From a virus, in the IMG/VR virus record IMGVR_UViG_3300042292_000567, positions 1-45,595 of that record: DNA of 45,595 nucleotides; one strand, 5' to 3'. The position numbers were made by a program, and so were the translations under genes. Shown in pieces: positions 22,345 to 29,509 of this stretch. The first letter of the stretch is position 1, and every line of letters begins with the position of its first letter. Below the pieces are notes generated by a model that worked only from the letters and a program-made list of their open reading frames with translations, was not told where the DNA came from and ran no database searches.

Positions 22345-23502
22345 TTATTCTCCTATTGCAAACATCGTGAAATGTCCACCGCATACTACTTGTTTCCAAT
22401 TGCTTGATGGTTGCAGCACAGGAATATTATATGTGGTTGTATTGTTTGTTCCAAGTTGACCGTGTGCATTACTGCCCCACACCCATAATGAACCGTCAGT
22501 TTTTATTGCAGCTGTGTTACCAAATCCCACGGATACTTGTTTCCAATTAGTTCCACCTGCTGCAGTTTGTACAGGACTGGATTTAGCGCTAGTAGTAGAA
22601 TCACCTATCTCGCTATACCAATTCATTCCCCACAACCACAGTGTACCATCAGTTTTTATTGCCGCTGTATGGTAGTAATTACAAGCAACCTGCTTCCAAT
22701 TAGTTCCACCTGCTGCCGTCTGTACAGGAGATGATTTATTAACTCTTGTATTATCACCTAATTGACCATAACTGTCCGAACCCCACCCCCACAGCGTGCC
22801 ATCTGTTTTGATCCCCATTGTGAAGTTGAATCCACCAGAAACAACTTTCCAATTTGTACCTCCGGTCGTAATTTGTATTGGACTTGAACAACTCGTCGTA
22901 TTGTTTGTACCTAATTGACCTTTATTATTATATCCGCACGACCACAACGTACCATCTGTTTTGATTGCAGCGATGTGATAATAACCGCAGGTAACATAAG
23001 CCCAATTTGAACCGGATATTACGGTTTGAACCGGTGATGACCTATTAACACTAGTGTTATCCCCTAGTTGACCGTATGCATTCCACCCCCACGTCCATAA
23101 TGTACTGTCGGATTTAATTGCTGCTACATGTTGCACACCACATGATATTTGTGTCCAATTTGTACCACCAGCGGTGGTCTGTACAGGGGATGATTTATTA
23201 ACGGTAGTGTTGTCACCCAACTGACCGTAGTTGTTTGCAAATCCACCCCACACCCACAATGTACCATCGGTTTTTATTGCGCCAAGCGCTTTATCACCTG
23301 CAGATACACTCTGCCAGTTTGTACCACCTGCAACGGTTTGTACAGGTATTGATTTTTTAATAATTGTACCATCTCCAAGGTTACCGACCGTGTTATACCC
23401 ACAACCCCACAACTTTGTACCCACAAATCGGTCAACTAGTTCAGTACCCTTCATAAAGACACGATCAAAATCACCATCAGTTGCGTTACTAAACCCAGAC
23501 AT
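22345..23502 (-). CDS. RCC1-repeat seven-bladed propeller fibre protein, 385 residues
   Basis: Seven RCC1-type repeats from about residue 30 (KLWGCGYNTVGNLGDGT) to the end (VLQPSSNWKQVVCGGHFTMFAIGE). The N-terminal leader (GFSNATDGDFDRVFMKGTELVDRF) resembles that of the 34037-35227 product in position and length. The last repeat lacks the GGTNW motif, which is replaced by PSSNW, as expected for the closing blade. Its ATG overlaps the stop of the S74 fibre gene by one base (TAATG), with GGAGG eight nt before it. It is followed directly by the DUF4376 gene. Expected to be a fibre tip or receptor-binding subunit. Confidence 0.8.
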   Translation of the reverse strand: MSGFSNATDGDFDRVFMKGTELVDRFVGTKLWGCGYNTVGNLGDGTIIKKSIPVQTVAGGTNWQSVSAGDKALGAIKTDGTLWVWGGFANNYGQLGDNTTVNKSSPVQTTAGGTNWTQISCGVQHVAAIKSDSTLWTWGWNAYGQLGDNTSVNRSSPVQTVISGSNWAYVTCGYYHIAAIKTDGTLWSCGYNNKGQLGTNNTTSCSSPIQITTGGTNWKVVSGGFNFTMGIKTDGTLWGWGSDSYGQLGDNTRVNKSSPVQTAAGGTNWKQVACNYYHTAAIKTDGTLWLWGMNWYSEIGDSTTSAKSSPVQTAAGGTNWKQVSVGFGNTAAIKTDGSLWVWGSNAHGQLGTNNTTTYNIPVLQPSSNWKQVVCGGHFTMFAIGE

Positions 23503-24296
23503 TATTTAGCCTCCAACTGCTCAACTTTATCTGACAATTCTTTAACAGCACCAATCAAATAACCAATCAAACCAGAATAATCAACACTTTTTAATCCATT
23601 ATCTGCTGTATTGACTAAATCAGGTAAAATTTGCTCTAATTGTTGAGCTATAACACCAGCTGATTTTTTACCACCGTCTTTAAATTCAAATTTAACACTT
23701 TCAATTTGTTTAACGGTATATAACGCATTATCAATTGTAACGATATTAGTTTTTTGTGTTTCGTCAGATAATGAACTAAACCCCGTCGCATATAATGTAC
23801 CGAGACTAGGATTAAAATAATATTTTGATGATGATGTTTTAGCAACATTACCACCCGCTGCTGTTACAACAATTGGATAATATGAAGCATTTGTCGTAGT
23901 ATCATCAGTTGATGTTAACCCACCTCCACTAGCAACAGCAGCCCAACTCGCAGAAGTACCGTTAGTGGTTAAGTACAATCCACTATTACCGGTTTGTGTA
24001 GGTAGTGCTGTAACAGCTGCCCAACTTGCAGACGCGCCATCAGTAGTAAGATACTTACCTGAATTACTCGTTTGAGTTGGTAACGATATTGGTGCAGACC
24101 CTGAAACCCAAGTTGTACCATTGCTTGTTAATACGTTACCGGTTGTACCTGGCGCGACAGCTTGTACCGCTGATGCACCATTACCTAATATAACACTATT
24201 CAGGGTAAGTGTTGATGACCCGGTACCTCCGTACGCAACCGTTAATGCGCTTGGGCTCGACGGGTTTCGTAGAATTGTCGAAAGGTTTTTTGCCAT
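23502..24296 (-). CDS. Fibre protein with S74 self-cleaving chaperone domain
   Basis: 264 residues. The N-terminal part has three copies of the fibre phrase LPTQTxNSGxYLTTxGxxASWA after a GGTG module. The C-terminal ~88 residues are a Peptidase_S74 intramolecular chaperone: SLSDETQKTNIVTIDN with Ser177 and Lys182 as the likely catalytic pair, then SVKFEFKDGGKKSAGVIAQQLEQILPDLV and a terminal coiled coil (LIGAVKELSDKVEQLEAK). S74 domains trimerise fibres and then cut themselves off. First gene of the first RCC1 cassette. Its SD lies in the 3' arm of an inverted repeat that also spans a late box (24308-24375). Paralogue at 35229-36032. Confidence 0.85.
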   Translation of the reverse strand: MAKNLSTILRNPSSPSALTVAYGGTGSSTLTLNSVILGNGASAVQAVAPGTTGNVLTSNGTTWVSGSAPISLPTQTSNSGKYLTTDGASASWAAVTALPTQTGNSGLYLTTNGTSASWAAVASGGGLTSTDDTTTNASYYPIVVTAAGGNVAKTSSSKYYFNPSLGTLYATGFSSLSDETQKTNIVTIDNALYTVKQIESVKFEFKDGGKKSAGVIAQQLEQILPDLVNTADNGLKSVDYSGLIGYLIGAVKELSDKVEQLEAK

Positions 24297-24307
24297 TATT
24301 GGTTTGT

Positions 24308-24375
24308 CCTTACCTTATAGATTCGGTAAATAAATTACGATTTAACTAATATTTATTCTTTTCAATAAGGTAAGG
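24308..24375 (-). promoter_or_regulatory. Late promoter inside an SD-sequestering inverted repeat
   Basis: On the - strand, CCTTACCTTAT (24375-24365) and ATAAGGTAAGG (24318-24308) are exact 11-bp reverse complements; the second contains the ribosome-binding site of the 23502-24296 gene. A late-type AATAAATA box lies between them at 24357-24350. Read-through RNA from upstream carries both arms and could hide the SD; RNA started at the late box would lack the first arm. This layout is the one known from some T4 late genes. Confidence 0.65.
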
Positions 24376-24386
24376 TTCATTACTAA

Positions 24387-25751
24387 TCACACTGTAAAAT
24401 CTTGCAAATACTTCTGCATTTCTTCTAATGGTTCTTTCCAAGATCTTGGTTTTTGTTGATAAAATATCTTAGTAGTTTCACCATACCATGTATTTTTATT
24501 ATCAGGGTTGCACCAAACATAATAGCAAGAAATTGGAACAACTACACATACATGTTTACCCATAGCTGATGCGATATGAGCAATTGATGTACAACTCGTT
24601 ATAACTAAATCTAACTTACTTATACAAACAAATAAATCTACCAATGTTTTTAATTCAGTTGACAAATCAATTAAATCACTTGTCAATTGTTCTAACCCTG
24701 TATCACGTTGAATAGAATACATTTCATTGCCAGTTGGAATATGATTTAATATTTCTTTTAATGGAATACTTCTATGTAGATCTTGATCATATTCAGGGTT
24801 ACCTTGCCATCTAACACCAATTTTTAGTTTAGATGAGTTTAACAATTCATCCCACTTATCATCTAATCGTGTAGGTAAATTATTAACATATACACCGGTC
24901 CATAAATCTTTATACTTAACATTTAAATGAATCGGTAAATGCATCGATGGGGTATAATTACAATTTTCCAAAAATTCTTTTGGTACTTGTCTGATATCAG
25001 AAAATGCTTTAATACCATTAAGGTTATAAATCTCAGCTAAATCTTGTCTATTTTGTAATGTTAACCAGATAACATTCAAACCAAGTTTTTCTAATTTTTT
25101 AACAAAACGAATATTAATAAGTTCATCACCGATACCAGCTTCAGCGATAATCAATAAATTTTTACCAGGTGAAGCTACACCGTTCCATTTTGGTAACCCA
25201 TAATTATCATGTTTTTGATTTAAGAACGAACAAGTACCTCTTAAATCTGACAACAGAAAACGTTTCAAACCTTGCTGTAAGTTACCATCGATAAGATCAT
25301 ACGTACCAAGATTAAATTCAGTTTTTTCACGTTGCTCGTCTGTTAACGATGGATCGTTTAATTTTTCACGTAACAGTTTAGCAGCATCTTGTTTTTTATT
25401 CATTAAAAACCAAGCATAGGCTTTTTCAAAATCACGATCTGTATCATCTTTAATAACAGCTTCACTTGCCTTAATATACCGCATTGCTTTTTCTGGCATA
25501 TTATTATGGTTGTAAACGTTCGTTAAGTTTTGACGCATAACGTACATTTGCTGGGGTGTACTAGCTATCGATATACCTTTTTCGCCGTACTTAATAGATT
25601 TATCGTAATCTTTTATTTTGAAAAAACATTTTGAAACATCGTCAAAATGCTCAAATGATTGGGCATTTTTTCCAAAAACATCTAATACTTGTTTTGCGAG
25701 TTCTGATTCATTAGCGTTATGTAAATAAACAGAAATATCTTCTAAACTCAT
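24387..25751 (-). CDS. TPR-containing glycosyltransferase-like protein
   Basis: 454 residues. The first ~175 form tetratricopeptide-like helical pairs (for example DYDKSIKYGEKGISIASTP, EKAMRYIKASEAVI, EFNLGTYDLIDGNLQQGLKRF). Residues ~195-454 are GT-B-like: an AEAGIGDELINIRFV loop (203-217), KIGVRWQGNPEYDQDLHRSIPL (310-331), and TSCTSIAHIASAMGKHVCVVVP (385-406), followed by WYG and a PRSWKEPL tail; this order matches TPR-glycosyltransferases of bacteria and phages. Likely to transfer a sugar to a protein, lipid or nucleic acid; donor and acceptor are unknown. Last gene of the modification operon; its ATG overlaps the methyltransferase stop (ATGA). Family call solid, specificity unknown. Confidence 0.8.
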   Translation of the reverse strand: MSLEDISVYLHNANESELAKQVLDVFGKNAQSFEHFDDVSKCFFKIKDYDKSIKYGEKGISIASTPQQMYVMRQNLTNVYNHNNMPEKAMRYIKASEAVIKDDTDRDFEKAYAWFLMNKKQDAAKLLREKLNDPSLTDEQREKTEFNLGTYDLIDGNLQQGLKRFLLSDLRGTCSFLNQKHDNYGLPKWNGVASPGKNLLIIAEAGIGDELINIRFVKKLEKLGLNVIWLTLQNRQDLAEIYNLNGIKAFSDIRQVPKEFLENCNYTPSMHLPIHLNVKYKDLWTGVYVNNLPTRLDDKWDELLNSSKLKIGVRWQGNPEYDQDLHRSIPLKEILNHIPTGNEMYSIQRDTGLEQLTSDLIDLSTELKTLVDLFVCISKLDLVITSCTSIAHIASAMGKHVCVVVPISCYYVWCNPDNKNTWYGETTKIFYQQKPRSWKEPLEEMQKYLQDFTV

Positions 25752-26299
25752 TTAATTACCTGCCATTTAAGTTTAAGGTACTTGATAACGTTCCAATTTA
25801 ATCTTGCAAACGCTTCACGTTCCATCTCTTCCATCTTTTCTAATTGAGGAATAAAAAATGGATCAAATGTTTGTTCGTATTCGACAATTTCAAAATCAAC
25901 GTCTAATTTTAACCCAAACCCGGTTGATGAACCAAAATGTTCAATATGCCAATGGTTGTATTTTTTACTAAACAACCTAAACGTTTCTACCGTAAACGGT
26001 CTACAATGGGTTGGGTCACCATAAAACTCATCATGACGATGATGAGGTACTTCAATATCGATAATAGCGCCATCTTCACAAACACGATAAAGCTCTTTCA
26101 ACAAATGAAAGAATCCTTCTCCAATATGTTCAAAAATATGATGAGCTATTACGTATTCAACAGAGTTGTCTTCAAACGGTAAAACATCTTTACTGATATC
26201 GCATGTAACATCAGCATTACATAATGGATCCATATCAATAGTAGTAAAACCTTCTGGGCGTTTTAATCCACCGCCAATATTCAATTTATATTTCTTCAC
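25748..26299 (-). CDS. SAM-dependent methyltransferase (class I)
   Basis: 183 residues from a GTG at 26299 with GGAG six nt upstream; a TTG at 26311 is in frame but weaker. Motif I KLNIGGG (5-11), the acidic ID pair after strand 2 (21-22), FEDNSVEYVIAHHIFEHI (42-59) as motif II/III, and IDIEVPHHRHDEFYGDPTH (80-98) resemble type 11 methyltransferases in sugar-modification clusters. The C-terminal part has an alpha-helical lid. The methylated substrate is unknown; neighbours suggest a sugar or protein-linked glycan. It overlaps the YkgJ-like gene by 14 nt and the glycosyltransferase by 4 nt. Translational coupling on both sides indicates joint production. Confidence 0.8.
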   Translation of the reverse strand: MKKYKLNIGGGLKRPEGFTTIDMDPLCNADVTCDISKDVLPFEDNSVEYVIAHHIFEHIGEGFFHLLKELYRVCEDGAIIDIEVPHHRHDEFYGDPTHCRPFTVETFRLFSKKYNHWHIEHFGSSTGFGLKLDVDFEIVEYEQTFDPFFIPQLEKMEEMEREAFARLNWNVIKYLKLKWQVIK

Positions 26300-26642
26300 A
26301 ATATTCTCCAAATTTCTCTAACGCGTGTTCTTTTAACGGTGGATAATGACCTTTTCTGCAATCAAATTGTCTGCAAGCTTTTGGTCTATCATCATAAATT
26401 GAGCATTTCTCATCAATAAAATAAATGCATTTACCATTTAATCTCGGTACAGCAATAATAGGTTTATCGATGCCAGATGTTAGGAACGTATAAATGTACT
26501 TTCCAGATTCAAACTCTTCTTGTGTTAAATTAGGTGACAATGAAACACAACATTTATGGCAATCACCGCACTTAATATCGACTTCTGGGATATAATCCCT
26601 TTGCATCGTTATAGCTGTAATATTATAATGTTTTAATTTCAT
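26286..26642 (-). CDS. YkgJ-like cysteine-cluster protein
   Basis: 118 residues from the ATG at 26642, which overlaps the sulfotransferase stop (ATGA). Eight conserved Cys lie at 25, 28, 31, 32, 72, 80, 90 and 95, giving the CxxCxxCC signature and the later CSIYDDRPKACRQFDC block of the YkgJ (zinc/iron-chelating) family. Family function is not established; members are thought to bind Fe-S or Zn and often sit in modification gene clusters. Here it is sandwiched between a sulfotransferase and a methyltransferase, so a role in the same modification is the simplest reading. No membrane segment or signal peptide is visible. Confidence 0.85.
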   Translation of the reverse strand: MKLKHYNITAITMQRDYIPEVDIKCGDCHKCCVSLSPNLTQEEFESGKYIYTFLTSGIDKPIIAVPRLNGKCIYFIDEKCSIYDDRPKACRQFDCRKGHYPPLKEHALEKFGEYCEEI

Positions 26643-27415
26643 CGCCAAACTTCTAAATCTTTAAAATGACTACAAATATCTGGCGGTAAAATTGTCTCAC
26701 GTTCAATGAAACTCACACCTTTACGTATTTTATGCAAACCTTTCATATTAGCATCTTGATCAAACTCATCATATGAAGCTTCAATAGCAGTAAAATCGTG
26801 ATCATAATACGGTTGATCAATAAACGCATATAAAGATCTCATTACTTGTTCTGGGTTTTTAGCTAACTGATCGTATTCGATTAAGATCAGGTTATGTTTA
26901 TTAGGACCTGTAATAGCTTCCTTCAAGCAATCGTAAGCAAAACGTACCGTATGTCCAGGACTGAATAGTGCTTCGCTACGGGTATAAACAGTTGACGATT
27001 CATTTTGACCGTACATTTGTGAGATAGAAAGTGGGTTCTTTCTAAACAGGGTCTCAAATGAATCAAGAATCCATTTAATATCTCTCACACAGCAGATAAT
27101 TTTAGCATCTGGGTTTGTATGAGCTAAAACGTCAACGAGTGCTGTCCAACCGCGGTTGGTATTAAAACAAACCTTCTTATCTTGATCATAATTATAATTC
27201 TCGATAAGACCTTGTATAAGTTTAGTACGTTTTTCTTCGTGACATTGTAGTTGATACCCTGGACCAGCATGCGATTCAGTAATAACGGCTCTAACGAATC
27301 GTGCGAGAGGTGAAGATATATCTGCGTAGAAATCAGGGTTTTGGTTTAAGATAGTCGACAATAATGTCGACCCAGAACGAGGTAAACCTGAAATAAAATG
27401 ATATGATTTAGACAT
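26639..27415 (-). CDS. PAPS-dependent sulfotransferase
   Basis: 258 residues. The 5'-phosphosulfate loop GLPRSGSTLL (10-19) and the 3'-phosphate-binding RDIKWILDS (111-119; Arg111, Ser119) are typical of the sulfotransferase family. The substrate-side sequence (EYDQLAKNPEQVMRSLYAFID) also follows the family order. It transfers a sulfuryl group from PAPS to a hydroxyl or amine on a sugar, protein or small molecule; acceptor unknown. It opens the modification operon. A long hairpin (27419-27456) ends four nt before the ATG, and no Shine-Dalgarno is visible. The cysC gene at 15501 could supply its PAPS. Family call strong; cellular target inferred only from context. Confidence 0.85.
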   Translation of the reverse strand: MSKSYHFISGLPRSGSTLLSTILNQNPDFYADISSPLARFVRAVITESHAGPGYQLQCHEEKRTKLIQGLIENYNYDQDKKVCFNTNRGWTALVDVLAHTNPDAKIICCVRDIKWILDSFETLFRKNPLSISQMYGQNESSTVYTRSEALFSPGHTVRFAYDCLKEAITGPNKHNLILIEYDQLAKNPEQVMRSLYAFIDQPYYDHDFTAIEASYDEFDQDANMKGLHKIRKGVSFIERETILPPDICSHFKDLEVWR

Positions 27416-27418
27416 GTC

Positions 27419-27456
27419 GTAAATATGCTCTGTTGTTGAATACAGAACATATTTAC
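27419..27456 (-). promoter_or_regulatory. Long hairpin abutting the sulfotransferase start
   Basis: On the - strand GTAAATATG, an unpaired base, TCTGT, an 8-nt loop, ACAGA, an unpaired base and CATATTTAC form a 14-bp stem ending 3 nt before the ATG. No SD precedes the start, so the hairpin could control its translation. A CGTAAATA sequence at its 5' foot is a weak (6 of 8) late-box match, so late starts inside the stem are conceivable. Confidence 0.55.
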
Positions 27457-27483
27457 GCTTTTAAAAATTGAGGTTGTTTTATT

Positions 27484-29433
27484 TTACTGATCTGTGGTGT
27501 ATGTCGAGGGGAATTGACGTATATTACCCGGCCAAATTATACGTACAGCGCCATTACCACCTATACCGGAATTGTTAGTTGAAACAGGACTTTGATTGTA
27601 TTCACCGCCCCCAGCACCACCGCCATATAACCCCCCATTTCCTCCAATAGCAGTTGTACCTGTTTGCCCCACACCACCGTTAGTACCAGATGATCCACCT
27701 CCACCGGAAGCACCAGCAGAACCGTATGTTGTCCCACCCCAATTACCATTACTAACAGCACCGTTAGCACCTTGACCTAGTAAACCTACACCTCCCCCAC
27801 CCCCACCAGCTCCGTTGTTTACAAATCCGGAACCACCCCCAGCACCACCTCCCCCAGATCCTGCAGTTGGACTAGTTGAATAGCCATACCCTCCAGCACC
27901 TCCAGCACCTGAGTAGCCACCCGCGCCGCCACCACCTCCGTAACTGGTATTACCAGCTCCCCCAGCTCCTCCAGCTCCATAAATTACAGTACCACCAGTC
28001 GCACCATTTCCAGATCCAGCAGCAACCGAGGTAGTGTTAAACGACGATGACGTACCTCCTGGAGCACTAACTACGACCGTATAACTTTGCCCGGGTACCA
28101 CGGTTATGTTATTTGCGTAAGCTAATGCACCCCCGCCAAACCCTGTTGTGGATGCAGATCCGGTTCCACCACCAGCTCCAACAGCTACAACCGAAACAGA
28201 ATTTACTCCAGCTGGTGCGACCCAAGTGTGTGTACCAGGTGTCGTGAATTGTTGTTGTCCAGTTGTAAGTATACCGGTATTATAATCAAGTGTATCAGTA
28301 ATAGCAGCAATACCGTACCGACTACACGATACGCCGACCCAATTTGTACCGCCAGCTACTGTTTGCACTGGTGATGATTTATTTGATGTTGTATTGTCAC
28401 CTAGGCCACCGTAACTATTGTAACCGCAGGTCCACAACGTACCATCTGTTTTGATTGATGCGAATGAGAAGTCTCCACATTCGATATATTTCCAATTTGT
28501 CCCGCCTGCTACGGTTTGTGCGGGACTTGATTTATGGTTAGTAGTGTTATCACCTAACTGGCCGAATGAATTATAACCCCACGTCCACAACGTACCATCA
28601 GTTTTGGTAGCAGCTGTGTGGAACATCCCCGATGATATTTGATTCCACGTATTTCCCCCAGCGATCGTCTGCACCGGACTAGATAAATCCACTATAGCGT
28701 TATTACCTAACTGTCCATAGTTATTATTCCCCCACGTCCATAGTGTACCATCGGATTTTATAGCTGTAGTGAATGCATAGCCGCAACTAACCCGTTTCCA
28801 ATTAGTACCACCTGCAATGGTTTGAACCGGGGATGACCTATCAACTATAGTATTGTCTCCTAATTGTCCTTTTAAATTTCTCCCCCAGCACCATAGAGAA
28901 CCATCGGTCTTTATCGCTGACGTGTGTTTAAACCCACACACCACCTGCTTCCAATTTGTACCAATTGATATTGTTTGCACAGGTGACGACCTAAATATTA
29001 CAGTATTATCACCAATTTCACCGTATGTATCATAACCCCACAACCATAGCGTACTATCGGTTTTGATAGCAGCTGAATGGTTTGCACCACATGAAACTTG
29101 TTTCCAATTAGTACCACCAGCCACCGTTTGAACAGGACTTGACCTTGAGATAGTTGTATTATCTCCTAAATGTCCGTATGCATTTAATCCCCACATCCAC
29201 AACGTACCATCTGATTTAATAGCTCCAATAGTACTATTAGAAACACTCACTCGTTTCCAATTAGTACCACCAGCGACGGTTTGTATTGGACTAGATTTAT
29301 CGGTTCGTGTACCATCCCCTAATTGTCCACTACCGTTTGTTCCCCACCCCCACAAATTTCCTTCAAGAAATATATCTTTACGTACAAACAATAAATCTGT
29401 ATCAACGTTGTTTATTTGGTACCCAGTTGCCAT
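27484..29433 (-). CDS. RCC1 propeller fused to a Gly-rich fibre-tip domain
   Basis: 649 residues. Residues ~30-390 hold seven RCC1-type repeats. The remaining ~250 residues start with FTTPGTHTWVAPAGVNSVSV, then become extremely Gly-rich (GGGGAGGYSGAGGAGGYG and like) and end in GNGAVRIIWPGNIRQFPST, a tail I associate with phage fibre tips. Poly-Gly domains of this kind in other phage adhesins make receptor-binding tips with exposed loops. It starts with GGAGG seven nt upstream, 76 nt after the 1300-residue propeller gene, which is the only such gap in the second RCC1 cassette. The modification operon begins 68 nt after its stop. Likely the tip or side-fibre subunit. Confidence 0.8.
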   Translation of the reverse strand: MATGYQINNVDTDLLFVRKDIFLEGNLWGWGTNGSGQLGDGTRTDKSSPIQTVAGGTNWKRVSVSNSTIGAIKSDGTLWMWGLNAYGHLGDNTTISRSSPVQTVAGGTNWKQVSCGANHSAAIKTDSTLWLWGYDTYGEIGDNTVIFRSSPVQTISIGTNWKQVVCGFKHTSAIKTDGSLWCWGRNLKGQLGDNTIVDRSSPVQTIAGGTNWKRVSCGYAFTTAIKSDGTLWTWGNNNYGQLGNNAIVDLSSPVQTIAGGNTWNQISSGMFHTAATKTDGTLWTWGYNSFGQLGDNTTNHKSSPAQTVAGGTNWKYIECGDFSFASIKTDGTLWTCGYNSYGGLGDNTTSNKSSPVQTVAGGTNWVGVSCSRYGIAAITDTLDYNTGILTTGQQQFTTPGTHTWVAPAGVNSVSVVAVGAGGGTGSASTTGFGGGALAYANNITVVPGQSYTVVVSAPGGTSSSFNTTSVAAGSGNGATGGTVIYGAGGAGGAGNTSYGGGGGAGGYSGAGGAGGYGYSTSPTAGSGGGGAGGGSGFVNNGAGGGGGGVGLLGQGANGAVSNGNWGGTTYGSAGASGGGGSSGTNGGVGQTGTTAIGGNGGLYGGGAGGGEYNQSPVSTNNSGIGGNGAVRIIWPGNIRQFPSTYTTDQ

Positions 29434-29509
29434 TGTTCCTCCGTGTAAAAGTAATGACCCAAACGATAGTGTGAATGAGCGTAGAGATTACAATACAAAT
29501 TAATATTTT

